64,000 nucleotides of DNA from CAG-217 sp963642245 (GTDB lineage Bacteria; Bacillota; Clostridia; Oscillospirales; Acutalibacteraceae), in NCBI GenBank assembly GCA_963642245.1, contig CAVIFY010000002.1, positions 32,288 through 96,287 on the forward strand. The letters run 5' to 3'. How positions within the stretch are numbered: the stretch's first letter is position 1; the number at the start of each line of letters is the position of its first letter. A program made the position numbers and the translations under genes. This document shows positions 52,867-62,373 of the stretch, in pieces. The notes under the pieces are model-generated. The model was given only the letters and a program-made list of their open reading frames with translations. It searched no databases and was not told where the DNA came from.

Positions 52867-53715
52867 ATGAAATGCAATGAAACCGGCGTACTGAAAAAAT
52901 CGGAGGTGTATTTTTCCTCACCCTCCCAAACTGCGAAAAAAATCTACTTTTATCCCATCAGCGCCGGTCATTTTTTCTGCGTGAGCGGCTACCACCTGGT
53001 GCGCGACAACTATAACAGCCTGCTGATCACCCACATTCTCGACGGCACCTTTACCTATGTAAAGGACGGCAAGCCCACCACTGCCCGCAAGGGCGACACG
53101 GTGATCCTGGACTGCTACAAGCCCCACGAGTATTACACCAACGACAGCTTTGAGTCCGTGTGGGTGCATATTGCCGGCGCCAACTCCACAGAGATCTTTA
53201 ACGAGATCCAAAGCACCCAGGGCAATCTGATCAAGTGCAAGGATGTGCAGCATGTAAAGAAACTGCTGTTTCGCATTTTAGACGGTATGAAGGGCAATAT
53301 CCCCGCCGGTGAGCTGAACGACTCGCTGGATATTTACAAAATCTTTACCGAGCTGCTGAACCCCCAGAGCACCAAGACCAAGGGCGAGATCAATTACGAG
53401 GACAGCGTGCACAAGGTCAAGGCCCATATCTCGGAAAATCTCAGCGAGAACATCTCGGTGAAAAGCCTGGCCGAGCTGGTCAATATGAGTTCTTCCCACT
53501 TCTCCCGCATTTTCAAGCAGCAGACCGGGTTCTCCCCCTATGACTACATTCTTATCTCCCGGCTGAACCGGGCAAAGTACCTGCTGCAAACCACCAATAT
53601 GACCATCGCCGCCATTGCCTACGAGGTGGGATTTAACAGCGAGTCGAACTTTATCTACTTCTTTACGGAGAACGAGGGGCTGTCCCCGGGCAAATTCCGC
53701 AAGCTGAAATTTTAA
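52867..53715 (+). CDS. AraC-family regulator of the glycan genes
   Basis: 282 aa. N-terminal cupin sensor (~20-130, GTFTYVKDGKPTTARKGDTV) and C-terminal AraC DNA-binding domain (~180-280, MSSSHFSRIFKQQTGFSPYDYI and YEVGFNSESNFIYFF). It is divergent from the seven-gene operon, and the shared box lies in the 119-bp gap, so it is the best candidate activator for the operons at 41828, 52747, 57538 and 60944. Confidence 0.88.
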   Translation: MKCNETGVLKKSEVYFSSPSQTAKKIYFYPISAGHFFCVSGYHLVRDNYNSLLITHILDGTFTYVKDGKPTTARKGDTVILDCYKPHEYYTNDSFESVWVHIAGANSTEIFNEIQSTQGNLIKCKDVQHVKKLLFRILDGMKGNIPAGELNDSLDIYKIFTELLNPQSTKTKGEINYEDSVHKVKAHISENLSENISVKSLAELVNMSSSHFSRIFKQQTGFSPYDYILISRLNRAKYLLQTTNMTIAAIAYEVGFNSESNFIYFFTENEGLSPGKFRKLKF

Positions 53716-53728
53716 CACCGCCAAATAC

Positions 53729-53764
53729 AAAAGGACTCGCTCCCCGGGGAGCAAGTCCTTTTTT
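53729..53764. terminator. Bidirectional terminator between the AraC gene and GH35
   Basis: AAGGACT-CGCTCCCC and GGGGAGCA-AGTCCTT form a long near-perfect stem with A/T-runs on both sides. Confidence 0.92.
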
Positions 53765-53768
53765 CTGT

Positions 53769-55850
53769 TTAATCTACCGTATCCCGCTGCACGGCGTTGG
53801 CGCGCACCAGGGTCAATGCGTTGGAGCCGATGGGCAGATCAATTTCATTATAAACATTGGAGATCCCGTATCTGGTCTTTGGCGCCGTGCGGATGGTCAG
53901 ATGTTCGTTCTTTGCCAAATATTCCTTGTAGTCCCGCAGGTACATCACGAATTTGCCGTCAATGTTGAAGTAGTCGTTCACCAGCGTGTCGCCGCTGAAC
54001 ACCTGCAAATTCAGCCCGACAAAGTTGAACTCCAGCCGAATGTCAAAATAGGCGCCCGCCAGCTCCCGGGGCACGGTCAGTCGGTAGTACCCCCGCCGCC
54101 CGGTGGAATACAAATAATAGTTATAGGGCAAGGGGGTCTTTTCTGTTTTCACCAGTGTGATTTGGTCCGTCAGGTCCCTATCGGTGACCCACTCCCGGTA
54201 GACCGTATCGCCGTCTGCATAGAGCGTGCCCGGCAGGGAGTAGACCTTGCCGTTTAGATAGTAGAACTGCCGCGCCTGTTCGTAGGGCAGCACCACCAGG
54301 GTCACATCGCCGATCTGCTGCGGCTGCGCCAATGCCAGCGGGATCTCTTGCCCGTCCACACTGCACCGGGGCGCAATGCCCTGGCACTGGACAAAGTAGC
54401 ACACGGTCTTGCCGTCCGCCCGAGTTTTTACCATCGGCTGGGCCAGAATGTAGTCAAAGTGCACCCCGCCCAACTGCAAGTTAAAGGGATAAAAGAACAT
54501 CACCCCTGCGGGAATATCTATCCGCGGCAGATCCACCGTCCGATCCCCAATGGTAAAATGCACCTGCACATGGTGAAAGTCCCGGTATCGCAGCCCCTTT
54601 TCATAAGTACCGGCAAAGAAGTAGCCGCTGCCCTGGGTGTCTGCGCGAACGGAGCACTTCAAGAACGAAATATCCGTAGGATCCTGGCTTTTCCATACCG
54701 GGAAATAGGCCTGCTTGGTGCAGATCTCCGGGTCAAATTCCCGAATAAACAGGTGCAGCAGCCGCAGCCGATCCCCGTGGGGTTGGCACACGCCGTAGCG
54801 ACTGATCGGCGCCTGGAAGTCATAATCAATAATGGGATAATTGTTGGGGTAGCCGGTGAGCCGGTTCTCCTGCATCAGCCGGTCGTTGGGGTTTCTGCCG
54901 CCGCAGAACATATAATACCCCAGCCAGTTCATTCCGGCAGCGAACTTGGCAAAGCCCACGCCGTAGCCGTCCTTCTCGCTGATATACGGCCGACGGTGCT
55001 GGGTCACCTGGTTGCCCGGCCCGGTCTCGCAAGAGGCATAGGGCACATAATCGTACACCCCCGCCTTTTCCTTTTGGCTTTTGAACAGATCGCCGCCGAT
55101 CTCGTCCTCGGTCTTGCCGGGGGTGATGGCAAAGCGGTTGTTGGGTTTCAGCGGCGTCTTGCCCCGGTTCCAGGGGCCGTCCGGGTAGCCGCCCATGGTC
55201 GGCAGGAACTGATCGTCCGGCACCCCGGAGGGCCAGGCGGTCATGGTAAAGAACGGCACCCGAAAGCCGATCTCCTCTGCGATCCGCCGCAGGGTGCGAA
55301 TGTGGGAGGTGGGGCCGGTGTATTCGTTCTCCAGCTGCAACCCGATCACGGTCTTGCCGTCCAGATAGGGCTGCACCTCCTTATAAAGGCCTTGCCAAAA
55401 CTCCCGCACTTCCGCCAAATATTTTTCATCGTCGCAGCGCTTTTTCGCCATACGGTTGATCCGCTTAGGGAACCCGCCCCGGATCACCTCGCCGTGGCAC
55501 CAGGGGCCAATGCGCAGCAGGCAGGGCATATCCACCTCCTTGCAGATCTGCAAAAAGGCGGCAATGTCTTTATCCCCGCCAAAGTCGAATTGACCTTTGA
55601 TCTCCTCGTGGTAGTTCCAAAACACATAAGTGGTCACGGTATTCAGCCCACAGGCCTGCATTTTCAGCAGCGTTTCCCGCCACCGTTCCCGAGGCAGGCG
55701 GGAGAAGTGCAATTCCCCGGCAACAACGGTATAAGGCTTGCCATCCCTGGTAAAATACAGGGTGTTGCAGCCGTAAGCGCTCTCCATATTGGCGTACTGA
55801 AAGGTGCCGTCTTTCACCTCTCTGGGTCTTGCGTGAATTGTAATATCCAT
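53769..55850 (-). CDS. Glycoside hydrolase family 35 (beta-galactosidase-like)
   Basis: 693 aa. GH35 signature GELHFSRLPRERWRETLLKM (45-64) and LQLENEY with acid/base E176. The nucleophile region reads ASCETGPG (E275) rather than the usual TEFW-type motif, so it is a divergent subgroup. Predicted to cleave terminal beta-linked galactose. No signal peptide. It starts 2 bp after the GPH symporter stop, so uptake and hydrolysis are coupled. Confidence 0.85.
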   Translation of the reverse strand: MDITIHARPREVKDGTFQYANMESAYGCNTLYFTRDGKPYTVVAGELHFSRLPRERWRETLLKMQACGLNTVTTYVFWNYHEEIKGQFDFGGDKDIAAFLQICKEVDMPCLLRIGPWCHGEVIRGGFPKRINRMAKKRCDDEKYLAEVREFWQGLYKEVQPYLDGKTVIGLQLENEYTGPTSHIRTLRRIAEEIGFRVPFFTMTAWPSGVPDDQFLPTMGGYPDGPWNRGKTPLKPNNRFAITPGKTEDEIGGDLFKSQKEKAGVYDYVPYASCETGPGNQVTQHRRPYISEKDGYGVGFAKFAAGMNWLGYYMFCGGRNPNDRLMQENRLTGYPNNYPIIDYDFQAPISRYGVCQPHGDRLRLLHLFIREFDPEICTKQAYFPVWKSQDPTDISFLKCSVRADTQGSGYFFAGTYEKGLRYRDFHHVQVHFTIGDRTVDLPRIDIPAGVMFFYPFNLQLGGVHFDYILAQPMVKTRADGKTVCYFVQCQGIAPRCSVDGQEIPLALAQPQQIGDVTLVVLPYEQARQFYYLNGKVYSLPGTLYADGDTVYREWVTDRDLTDQITLVKTEKTPLPYNYYLYSTGRRGYYRLTVPRELAGAYFDIRLEFNFVGLNLQVFSGDTLVNDYFNIDGKFVMYLRDYKEYLAKNEHLTIRTAPKTRYGISNVYNEIDLPIGSNALTLVRANAVQRDTVD

Positions 55851-55852
55851 TC

Positions 55853-57538
55853 TTATAAACCTACCTTTTCCAGTATTTCCGCTGTCTCCCGGTGGGCGCT
55901 TAGCTCGTCCAGTACAAATTGGTCCGCATTCTCGCGGGCAAAGCGCACGATCTCTGCCAGCGCGGCGCCGTCATCGTCAGAGAATTCGTTATTTTTATAG
56001 TTCTCCACAATGGCTCGAATGCGCAGCGCGCGAATGTAATCGGCGTGTTTCTTCTCCGACAGGTCATAGAACAGCACGGGAATGGCGCACAGCACGGACG
56101 CAATGATCCCCAGCCAGGTCACGCTCTTAAAGGTGCCATACATAATGCCGCTGTCTTTCAGCGCCGTATCAATATTATCGCCAAAGCCTACGCCGCCAAA
56201 GCTCATAAACAGCGGCATCAGCGCGCTGGTAAACAGCCCGCAAAAGGTCATAACAAAGGAATTGCAGTTCTGCCAAAAGCCCTCCAGGCGCTTGCCGGTT
56301 TTCCACTGCTGGTAGTCCAGCACATCGGACACCATAATGTTGGCAATATAGCTCAGGCCGTTAAACAGATTTTGGAAGAAGATGGCCACCAGCATCAGGT
56401 ACGGACTGTGCAGGGTAAACAGCTGCATAAACGCCATGACCGTAAAGCCCACGGTGGAGATCACCATGACATTGCGCTTGCCCAGCTTTTTGATCATCCA
56501 GGGACCCACCAGCATACCGGGCACCAGGGCGTTGTTCAGCACCATATTGCAGACCGTCAAGGCAAAGGCGCCCTTTTGGCCGCCGATACCGTAGTTGCAG
56601 ATCCACAGATACATATTGATATTGCCGCGAATGCCCACGGCAATATTAAAGATGGTGATGATCCAAAAATATTTGTTGGAGAACAGCTGGCGCGCGCCCT
56701 CGCTGAACTTGACCTTGGCCACATATTCCTTGTGGACCACCACTCGCTCTTCCACGCCGAAGTAGGTAAAGAACACAAAGGCCACGCCGCCGATCCCGCA
56801 CAGGGGGAACGCCCAGCGGTACAGCTCAATATTGTTCATCGGGTCCTTGCTGCTGGCAAAGGCCAAACCGGCCACCAGCGGGATAATGATATTCACCACC
56901 GATGAGGGAATGTTGCAGATCAGGCCCTTAAAGGCGCCGATATTCGCCCGCTCCTGGGACACCGGCGACACCGTCTGCTCAATGCCGGTCAGGCACTGGC
57001 TCAGCAGCGTGTTAAAGAAGGTGCCGATCTGCACCAGCAGGAACATCAGCAAACTGGCCAAGGACACCTCAATATGGGACGCGGCAACGGCAAACACAGG
57101 AAGAGCCGGAATATTAAAGGCAAACAGAATGTTCCCCACCCACGCCTGTGGGATAAAGGGAATAAAGGTAAAGCTCACCGCAGTAAGCACCGCCGACCAA
57201 AGCAAAAACGGCTTAAACTTGCCCTTTTTGGAATTGGAATTGTCAATGAGCATAGACAAAATAGGCGCCCGCACCAGACCCAGCAGCGAGGCCACCACGC
57301 CCGCCACAAAAATAAAGCCGGTAGACACCTTAAAGTAGCTGATCATCATAGGAATGTTGATGGCAATGGTGGTCCAGCTGATGATTACGCTCAAAAATGA
57401 CAAAGACCCGCTGCCCAGCGCCAAGTTCAAGAATTCCTTGTAGTTGACATAATAGCCCTCCGGCGGCGTTTTCCAGTGGAGTTTCAAGGTCTCCAATCCG
57501 GTTTTGATTTTGTCTTTCAAATTGCCCTTTCCGTTCAT
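55853..57538 (-). CDS. GPH-family sugar symporter of the glycan locus
   Basis: 561 aa MFS protein with about 12 helices and GPH features (APILSMLIDNSNSKKGKFKPF, loop 2-3; DVLDYQQWKTGKRLEG). It has longer N- and C-terminal tails than paralogs 1 and 2. The ATG at 57538 follows GGGGGAA. First gene of the GPH-GH35 operon with an AraC-type box upstream. It probably imports a galactose-containing oligosaccharide. Confidence 0.88.
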   Translation of the reverse strand: MNGKGNLKDKIKTGLETLKLHWKTPPEGYYVNYKEFLNLALGSGSLSFLSVIISWTTIAINIPMMISYFKVSTGFIFVAGVVASLLGLVRAPILSMLIDNSNSKKGKFKPFLLWSAVLTAVSFTFIPFIPQAWVGNILFAFNIPALPVFAVAASHIEVSLASLLMFLLVQIGTFFNTLLSQCLTGIEQTVSPVSQERANIGAFKGLICNIPSSVVNIIIPLVAGLAFASSKDPMNNIELYRWAFPLCGIGGVAFVFFTYFGVEERVVVHKEYVAKVKFSEGARQLFSNKYFWIITIFNIAVGIRGNINMYLWICNYGIGGQKGAFALTVCNMVLNNALVPGMLVGPWMIKKLGKRNVMVISTVGFTVMAFMQLFTLHSPYLMLVAIFFQNLFNGLSYIANIMVSDVLDYQQWKTGKRLEGFWQNCNSFVMTFCGLFTSALMPLFMSFGGVGFGDNIDTALKDSGIMYGTFKSVTWLGIIASVLCAIPVLFYDLSEKKHADYIRALRIRAIVENYKNNEFSDDDGAALAEIVRFARENADQFVLDELSAHRETAEILEKVGL

Positions 57539-57569
57539 AATGCTACTTCCCCCAATATAATATACGCTC

Positions 57570-57624
57570 ATTATACCACACGCCCGACGGGCAAAAGTTC
57601 AGATAATCTGCTTTTTCCTTTAGA
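57570..57624 (-). promoter_or_regulatory. Promoter and degenerate AraC-type box of the GPH-GH35 operon
   Basis: -10 TATAAT (57570-57575). TCTAAAGGAAAAA (57612-57624) lies 36 nt upstream, and TCTGAACTTT between them also matches the promoter at 41861. Confidence 0.6.
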
Positions 57625-57673
57625 TATTCTGCTGTTTTGCACCGGCACCGCCGGGCATAAAAAAGAACCGCAG
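57624..57673. repeat. 50-bp direct repeat, copy 1
   Basis: Identical over 50 bp to 61033-61082. It contains part of the terminator of the DUF5107-TPR gene (57717) and sits at that gene's 3' end; the other copy is upstream of its promoter. Confidence 0.92.
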
Positions 57674-57690
57674 CTTGGCACTGCGGTCCC
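57658..57690 (-). terminator. Terminator of DUF5107-TPR copy B
   Basis: GGACCGCAG and CTGCGGTTC pair on the minus strand, followed by TTTTTT; overlaps the 50-bp repeat. Confidence 0.82.
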
Positions 57691-57716
57691 TTCTTTTCGT
57701 TTGCGAAATCGGCATT

Positions 57717-60700
57717 TTATTTGAACAGATTTGTCCAAAATTGCTCAGACTCGTCATGATCCACCTGCTTCAGAGCGCTCTCACCCAGATCCCGCAAGGC
57801 GTAATAGTGGTGGCGCTGCATACGCATCGCATACACATTCCGTTCCGGCATAGGCAAAGCAAAGCAGTCGCAATCCATCTCCTCGCTTATATGTCGTTCG
57901 GCAAAGTCGATCAGCTGCTGAATAGACTGTCTGGCCTTATCCATTTCGCCCAAGGCTGCATAAGCCATTCCCTGGTAATAGAGATGATCACTGGGCCGAT
58001 CGTTGTGGTCCCGTATCGGATCCGGTGTTTGGCTGCCGGCGGTAGCCAGGGTATAGTAATGATCGGCACCCTGTGTATCACCCAGAGCGGCGCAGCAACG
58101 GCCAATGGTATAGTTGGCACGGTTGGTGGGCGCCTGGGGCAACTTGTCCGCACCTAAATGATCCGGGCAAGTCATGGTGCGTGTGCACAGCACCTTGGCC
58201 TTTTCGTACTCGCCCTGTTCCATCGCTTGCTCCGCCAGGGCGAACAGCGCGGTTCTGTATGCGTCAACAGCCCGGTCCCCTTCCCAGGCATGGAAGATAT
58301 GGTTTTCCAGCATTTGCAGCGCCTGCGCATACTGCTTGTAGCCATTGAGCAGTTGAATATAAGTCAAGTACCCCTGGCGCCGCCGGAGCAGCAGGTCCTT
58401 GTACGGCTCCAACGCATTCAGTTGCAGCAATTCAAACCCATCGTAGATCTTGGCGTTCAGCTGAGCCATCTCAAGCACATAGCGACTGCTCTGCGGATCC
58501 AGGGCAACGGCCTTTCCTATATCCTTCTGCGCCTCGTCCGTATCGTCGCTCTTACTAAAGACAATGGACAGATTGCGGTAGGCCGGGGCAAAATCCGGCT
58601 TGCTCTGCACGCAGTTCTGCCAGCAGAGGAAGGCGTCGGCGTAGCGCTTTTTATCACACATCAGGTTGCCCAAATAGTAGCAGGCCATGGGCGCGCCCTT
58701 GGGCGGTACGGCGGCGGATCGGATGGCCGTCGTTGCCATCAGCGCGGCCGGATAATCGGCGGGCAGCGTAGCCGCGATGGGCGCAAGACCGGCTGCCTGC
58801 AAAATGGCGATCTCTTCGATCTTATTGGGAAACACATGATCCGGGCACATACTTTCTGCCGTCAAATAGGCTGTACCGGCGGCGCTGTAATCGGCGATTT
58901 TTATGTAAGCGTAGCCTTTATAATAGGCCGCCAGCGTGCTGTTTGGGCAGTGCTCCAGCACAGCGATCGCCCGGTGATACAACCCCCACTGCATATAATC
59001 CAGAGCCAAATTCAGATATTCGTTCTCTGCCGTCAACGGCGCGCCGGTGAACAGCAGCACCCCCGGATCCAGGGGATCGATCTGTCTACTTTCTTCTAAA
59101 AAGGCGGTGCAGTCCTGCCCAAGCAGTCCCAGCAACTCCGTACGAAGCAGGCGCAGCTGCATATTGTGTGTGCCCATAGTCAGCGCCCGGTCAGCAAACT
59201 CCAGAGCCTTTTTATATTCACCCTTGCGGCAGCAAATACCGGCTAAGTGGTACAGGGCAGCACACGCAGTCTCCGTAAACCCGGCAGCTTTATAGTAGGC
59301 CTCATAGGCATCGTCCCACTGTTCCTTGCAGGCATAGGCGGTAGCCAGATTATAGTAGCACGCACCACTGCAAGGATCCACATTCAGTCCGGTTTGGCGA
59401 TCAATAGCCCGGCGAAAGTGCGTGATGGCATGGTCCGGGCGACCGGATTTCAGCTGCAACAGACCACAGGCATTGTTGAGCCGCAGATCGTCCGGGTCCC
59501 GGTGCAAACCTTCCAGGTAGTAACCCTCCGGATCAAGAGCGTCGTGGTGGTACTGCTCCAGGTACTGCCCGGTCAAGTACAGTTCTTCATTGGTGGAGAT
59601 ATGCTCCGGTACGGACATAGCCTTGGCCGGTTCCGGCTCCGGGGTCTCCTGCGGCTTGTAAACATCATAGGCACACAGCAGCCGGCCGTCCGCCGCCGTT
59701 ACGGTGATCCGGCTGTCCTGGTCCAGCCCCCGCACGCGGTCGCAAAAGCAGCCCTGCGGGCTTAGGTCCACCGTTTTGCAGTAGAATTCATCGTCCTCTT
59801 CCGCAGCACGGATCACCGCACCGGGATAATGACCGGTGGCGTAGACCTTGATCTGCTCGTCGTCCACACCCAACACCACATCCGCGGTGGCAACCGACAC
59901 ACGCCCCACGGTCTTGTAGGGCATAAAATACTGGGTAAATGTTCTCTCTTCCTTTGGGCCCAGCCGGAGCCGGTCAAACTGATCATCCGCAAAATTCCCG
60001 GTTATCAGATCCATGTATGGACCGTCTGCGTCGGTAAGATCTTTCTCCCACATTTTGCCGTAGTCACCATTGCCCCAGGTCCGTAGCTTTTTGCCCGGTG
60101 CAATATGATGATCGGTCACGCAAAGCAGACCGGCCTCTCTGCTCTCATCAAAGCTGCCGATAAAGTCAAAATCGGAATGGGCAGCCATATAAGAGGTGGG
60201 CACTTGTATATTCTCATATCTGGAAATGTCCACCCCTGCAGAATAATCCCCTTTGCAGTATTTGCCCGTGGCAATGGGAAAGGTCGCCTTTTCCCGCTTG
60301 CTATGGTCAACTACAGCGGTCACATCTGGCGGGAACACGGAAAATGTGTGGTCGTTGGCCGGAACGGCCGAATTGGCCCACCAATGGTAAGGCTCCGGAT
60401 AATCGGTAGGATTGTACAACCGACCGCCCACTTCAATATAGGCTTTGTCCGGGCGCAAAGTCACCGTCATGGTGCAGCGAATACCATAAACACGGTCCGT
60501 CTCACCCAAAAAGGCAGTCACTGAGCCGTCTGCATTCTCTCTTGTGCTGTAATTTACCGGACTAAAGGTGGTGGCGCGGTGGTGCTGGGGCCAGTTCAGT
60601 TCAATACCGCCGCTGATCCACGGCCCGTACAGGTCGCCCAGCGCCGGTTTGATCACCCGATTGTAGTAAACGAAATCGTAGTCGTTGGTTTTGTCATAGG

Positions 60701-60944
60701 CGCGATGAATGCGCCAGCCCAGTTCCGGCAGGATCATCACATAAAGATAGTCATTCTCCAGGATCAGCGCCGTCCATTCCCGGTCCTTTTTCTCGTCACA
60801 GACCGTATCCACCAACGGCAGTGGATAGATCTTGCCGGTATAACCCGGATAGGCGTGTTCATCAATAAACATCGGTTCCTTCTCCGGCGTGCCCAGCGGA
60901 TAAGTGGGTATCTTTACTTTTTCTGTTCGGATCGTTGCTTTCAT
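57717..60944 (-). CDS. DUF5107-TPR protein, copy B
   Basis: 1075 aa. Same architecture as copy A (38682-41828): DUF5107 beta-sandwich region (~1-360), then TPR repeats (~440-1060). Long stretches are identical, including the first 16 residues and much of the TPR part. It has an alanine-rich insertion near residue 700 (AALMATTAIRSAAVPPKG) absent from copy A. The ATG at 60944 follows GAGAGGT. Single-gene unit flanked by a 50-bp repeat. Role unknown, probably sugar-related. Confidence 0.85.
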   Translation of the reverse strand: MKATIRTEKVKIPTYPLGTPEKEPMFIDEHAYPGYTGKIYPLPLVDTVCDEKKDREWTALILENDYLYVMILPELGWRIHRAYDKTNDYDFVYYNRVIKPALGDLYGPWISGGIELNWPQHHRATTFSPVNYSTRENADGSVTAFLGETDRVYGIRCTMTVTLRPDKAYIEVGGRLYNPTDYPEPYHWWANSAVPANDHTFSVFPPDVTAVVDHSKREKATFPIATGKYCKGDYSAGVDISRYENIQVPTSYMAAHSDFDFIGSFDESREAGLLCVTDHHIAPGKKLRTWGNGDYGKMWEKDLTDADGPYMDLITGNFADDQFDRLRLGPKEERTFTQYFMPYKTVGRVSVATADVVLGVDDEQIKVYATGHYPGAVIRAAEEDDEFYCKTVDLSPQGCFCDRVRGLDQDSRITVTAADGRLLCAYDVYKPQETPEPEPAKAMSVPEHISTNEELYLTGQYLEQYHHDALDPEGYYLEGLHRDPDDLRLNNACGLLQLKSGRPDHAITHFRRAIDRQTGLNVDPCSGACYYNLATAYACKEQWDDAYEAYYKAAGFTETACAALYHLAGICCRKGEYKKALEFADRALTMGTHNMQLRLLRTELLGLLGQDCTAFLEESRQIDPLDPGVLLFTGAPLTAENEYLNLALDYMQWGLYHRAIAVLEHCPNSTLAAYYKGYAYIKIADYSAAGTAYLTAESMCPDHVFPNKIEEIAILQAAGLAPIAATLPADYPAALMATTAIRSAAVPPKGAPMACYYLGNLMCDKKRYADAFLCWQNCVQSKPDFAPAYRNLSIVFSKSDDTDEAQKDIGKAVALDPQSSRYVLEMAQLNAKIYDGFELLQLNALEPYKDLLLRRRQGYLTYIQLLNGYKQYAQALQMLENHIFHAWEGDRAVDAYRTALFALAEQAMEQGEYEKAKVLCTRTMTCPDHLGADKLPQAPTNRANYTIGRCCAALGDTQGADHYYTLATAGSQTPDPIRDHNDRPSDHLYYQGMAYAALGEMDKARQSIQQLIDFAERHISEEMDCDCFALPMPERNVYAMRMQRHHYYALRDLGESALKQVDHDESEQFWTNLFK

Positions 60945-60976
60945 TTTGCTACCTCTCATCGCAATTCACTGCGCCT

Positions 60977-61017
60977 ATTATATCATAGAATGCAGAAAAT
61001 GCACCACATTCTTTAGG
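60977..61017 (-). promoter_or_regulatory. Promoter and AraC-type box of DUF5107-TPR copy B
   Basis: -10 TATAAT (60977-60982). CCTAAAGAATGTG (61005-61017) followed by GTGCATT matches the copy-A promoter, but the box is only 22 nt from the -10, as if 13 bp were deleted. Confidence 0.6.
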
Positions 61018-61032
61018 AATTGTGTTTTTTAA

Positions 61033-61082
61033 ATATTCTGCTGTTTTGCACCGGCACCGCCGGGCATAAAAAAGAACCGCAG
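61033..61082. repeat. 50-bp direct repeat, copy 2
   Basis: Identical to 57624-57673. It includes the 3' arm and T-run of the XRE-TPR gene terminator. Confidence 0.92.
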
Positions 61083-61107
61083 TTCTATACCACGGTTCCA
61101 TTTTTAT
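61069..61107 (-). terminator. Terminator of the XRE-TPR gene
   Basis: GAACCGTGG and CTGCGGTTC pair, followed by TTTTTT on the minus strand. It lies ~130 bp past the stop at 61235. Confidence 0.75.
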
Positions 61108-61234
61108 CGTTCCTTTTACTTGTGCTTTTTCAACCGCCACTCAGGTCCTCACCGGTCAGCAAGTTTGCAGGTCTTAACAAAACACAAAGCAGACACGCAA
61201 ATGCGCGCCTGCTTTAAGTATAGACAGTCCGGTA

Positions 61235-62305
61235 TCAAAGCCGGTCGATCAGATCGCGAAATGCCTGCGTCGCTGTAAGCGCGTCCGGCAGATCGGCCGC
61301 CGCCAGCTCCTTTCGCACCTGCGCACGGGCGCTGTATGCGGTGCCCAGCGTGCGCTTATCAAACGCCCTGCCATCAAACAATGCGGCGTGCATGGTCGTT
61401 ACACATTCCAACTGATCTAATCGGCACGCCAGCTGACACAGGGTTTGCAAATTTTGCAGTGCCCGGTCTGTTTCGCCCATTTGGGCATAGCCTACGCCCA
61501 AATAGACATACAGGCGGATCGCCACCGGCCACGATCTGCCGTAATTCCCATCATCAAAGACAAAGTTCAAGCACTCGACCCCCAACTGCGCCGCAGACAA
61601 CATCCATTCCTTGGAAAAATCGCCGTCTGCAATATAGCAGGAGAATGACGCGCACAAAAGCGCCATTTGCTCTTCCAGTGCCGCTTGCATTTGCGCTTTT
61701 CGGTGCGGGTCGCTTTTGGGATAATGGAAGCAAAGCAACTCTCTGCCGTCTCGCATTTTGGGCATTTCGCAGCGCAGTTCTTCACAGTCCGCAACAGTAA
61801 TGCCGCTGCTCTCGTCTGTCAAAAGCGCAGCATACACCTGGGCAATATGCCGCTTGGCAGAAATGCGAATGGAATCATCCTTGCAATTTTGCTTAATATT
61901 TTCATAGATGGCAAGGATTTTTGCCAGCACTTCCGGCGTTTTTCGGCTAAAATGCACCAGCACAGTCATATACCGCAGCAAAATACGATGATCGTTGGGG
62001 AATTTTTGCTTCAGCTGCAAAATCATTTCCCGCTTTTCTTCACCGTCTGTTAAACGGTCATACGCCTCCAAAGCACAGGCGATCTCTTTCTCCGTCTCTG
62101 CTTTGTCCACGCCCAGCAGCTGTTCCATACTCACTTGAAAATAGCCCGCCAGCTCCGGCAGCAAGGTAATATCCGGATAACTTTCGCCTCGCTCCCAGTT
62201 GCTGACCGTCTGGAATGTGACGCCCAGAAATTCGGCCAACACCTCTTGGGTCAGCCCCCGCTCTTGTCGCAGTCGCTTGATATTTTCGCCTAAATACAAT
62301 GTCAT
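61235..62305 (-). CDS. XRE-family regulator with C-terminal TPR-like region
   Basis: 356 aa. Helix-turn-helix in residues 5-60 (GENIKRLRQERGLTQEVLAEFLGV, WERGESYPDI) and ~290 residues of helical repeats. This layout resembles peptide-controlled regulators (RRNPP-like) and common clostridial XRE-TPR proteins; no signalling-peptide gene is visible next to it. A perfect 7-3-7 inverted repeat overlaps its promoter region. Confidence 0.85.
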   Translation of the reverse strand: MTLYLGENIKRLRQERGLTQEVLAEFLGVTFQTVSNWERGESYPDITLLPELAGYFQVSMEQLLGVDKAETEKEIACALEAYDRLTDGEEKREMILQLKQKFPNDHRILLRYMTVLVHFSRKTPEVLAKILAIYENIKQNCKDDSIRISAKRHIAQVYAALLTDESSGITVADCEELRCEMPKMRDGRELLCFHYPKSDPHRKAQMQAALEEQMALLCASFSCYIADGDFSKEWMLSAAQLGVECLNFVFDDGNYGRSWPVAIRLYVYLGVGYAQMGETDRALQNLQTLCQLACRLDQLECVTTMHAALFDGRAFDKRTLGTAYSARAQVRKELAAADLPDALTATQAFRDLIDRL

Positions 62306-62373
62306 TTTTTGTACCTCTTCATCAAGTTATTGACCGGTCTGTGTTCATCATATCCCATATTCCGGCAAAACGC

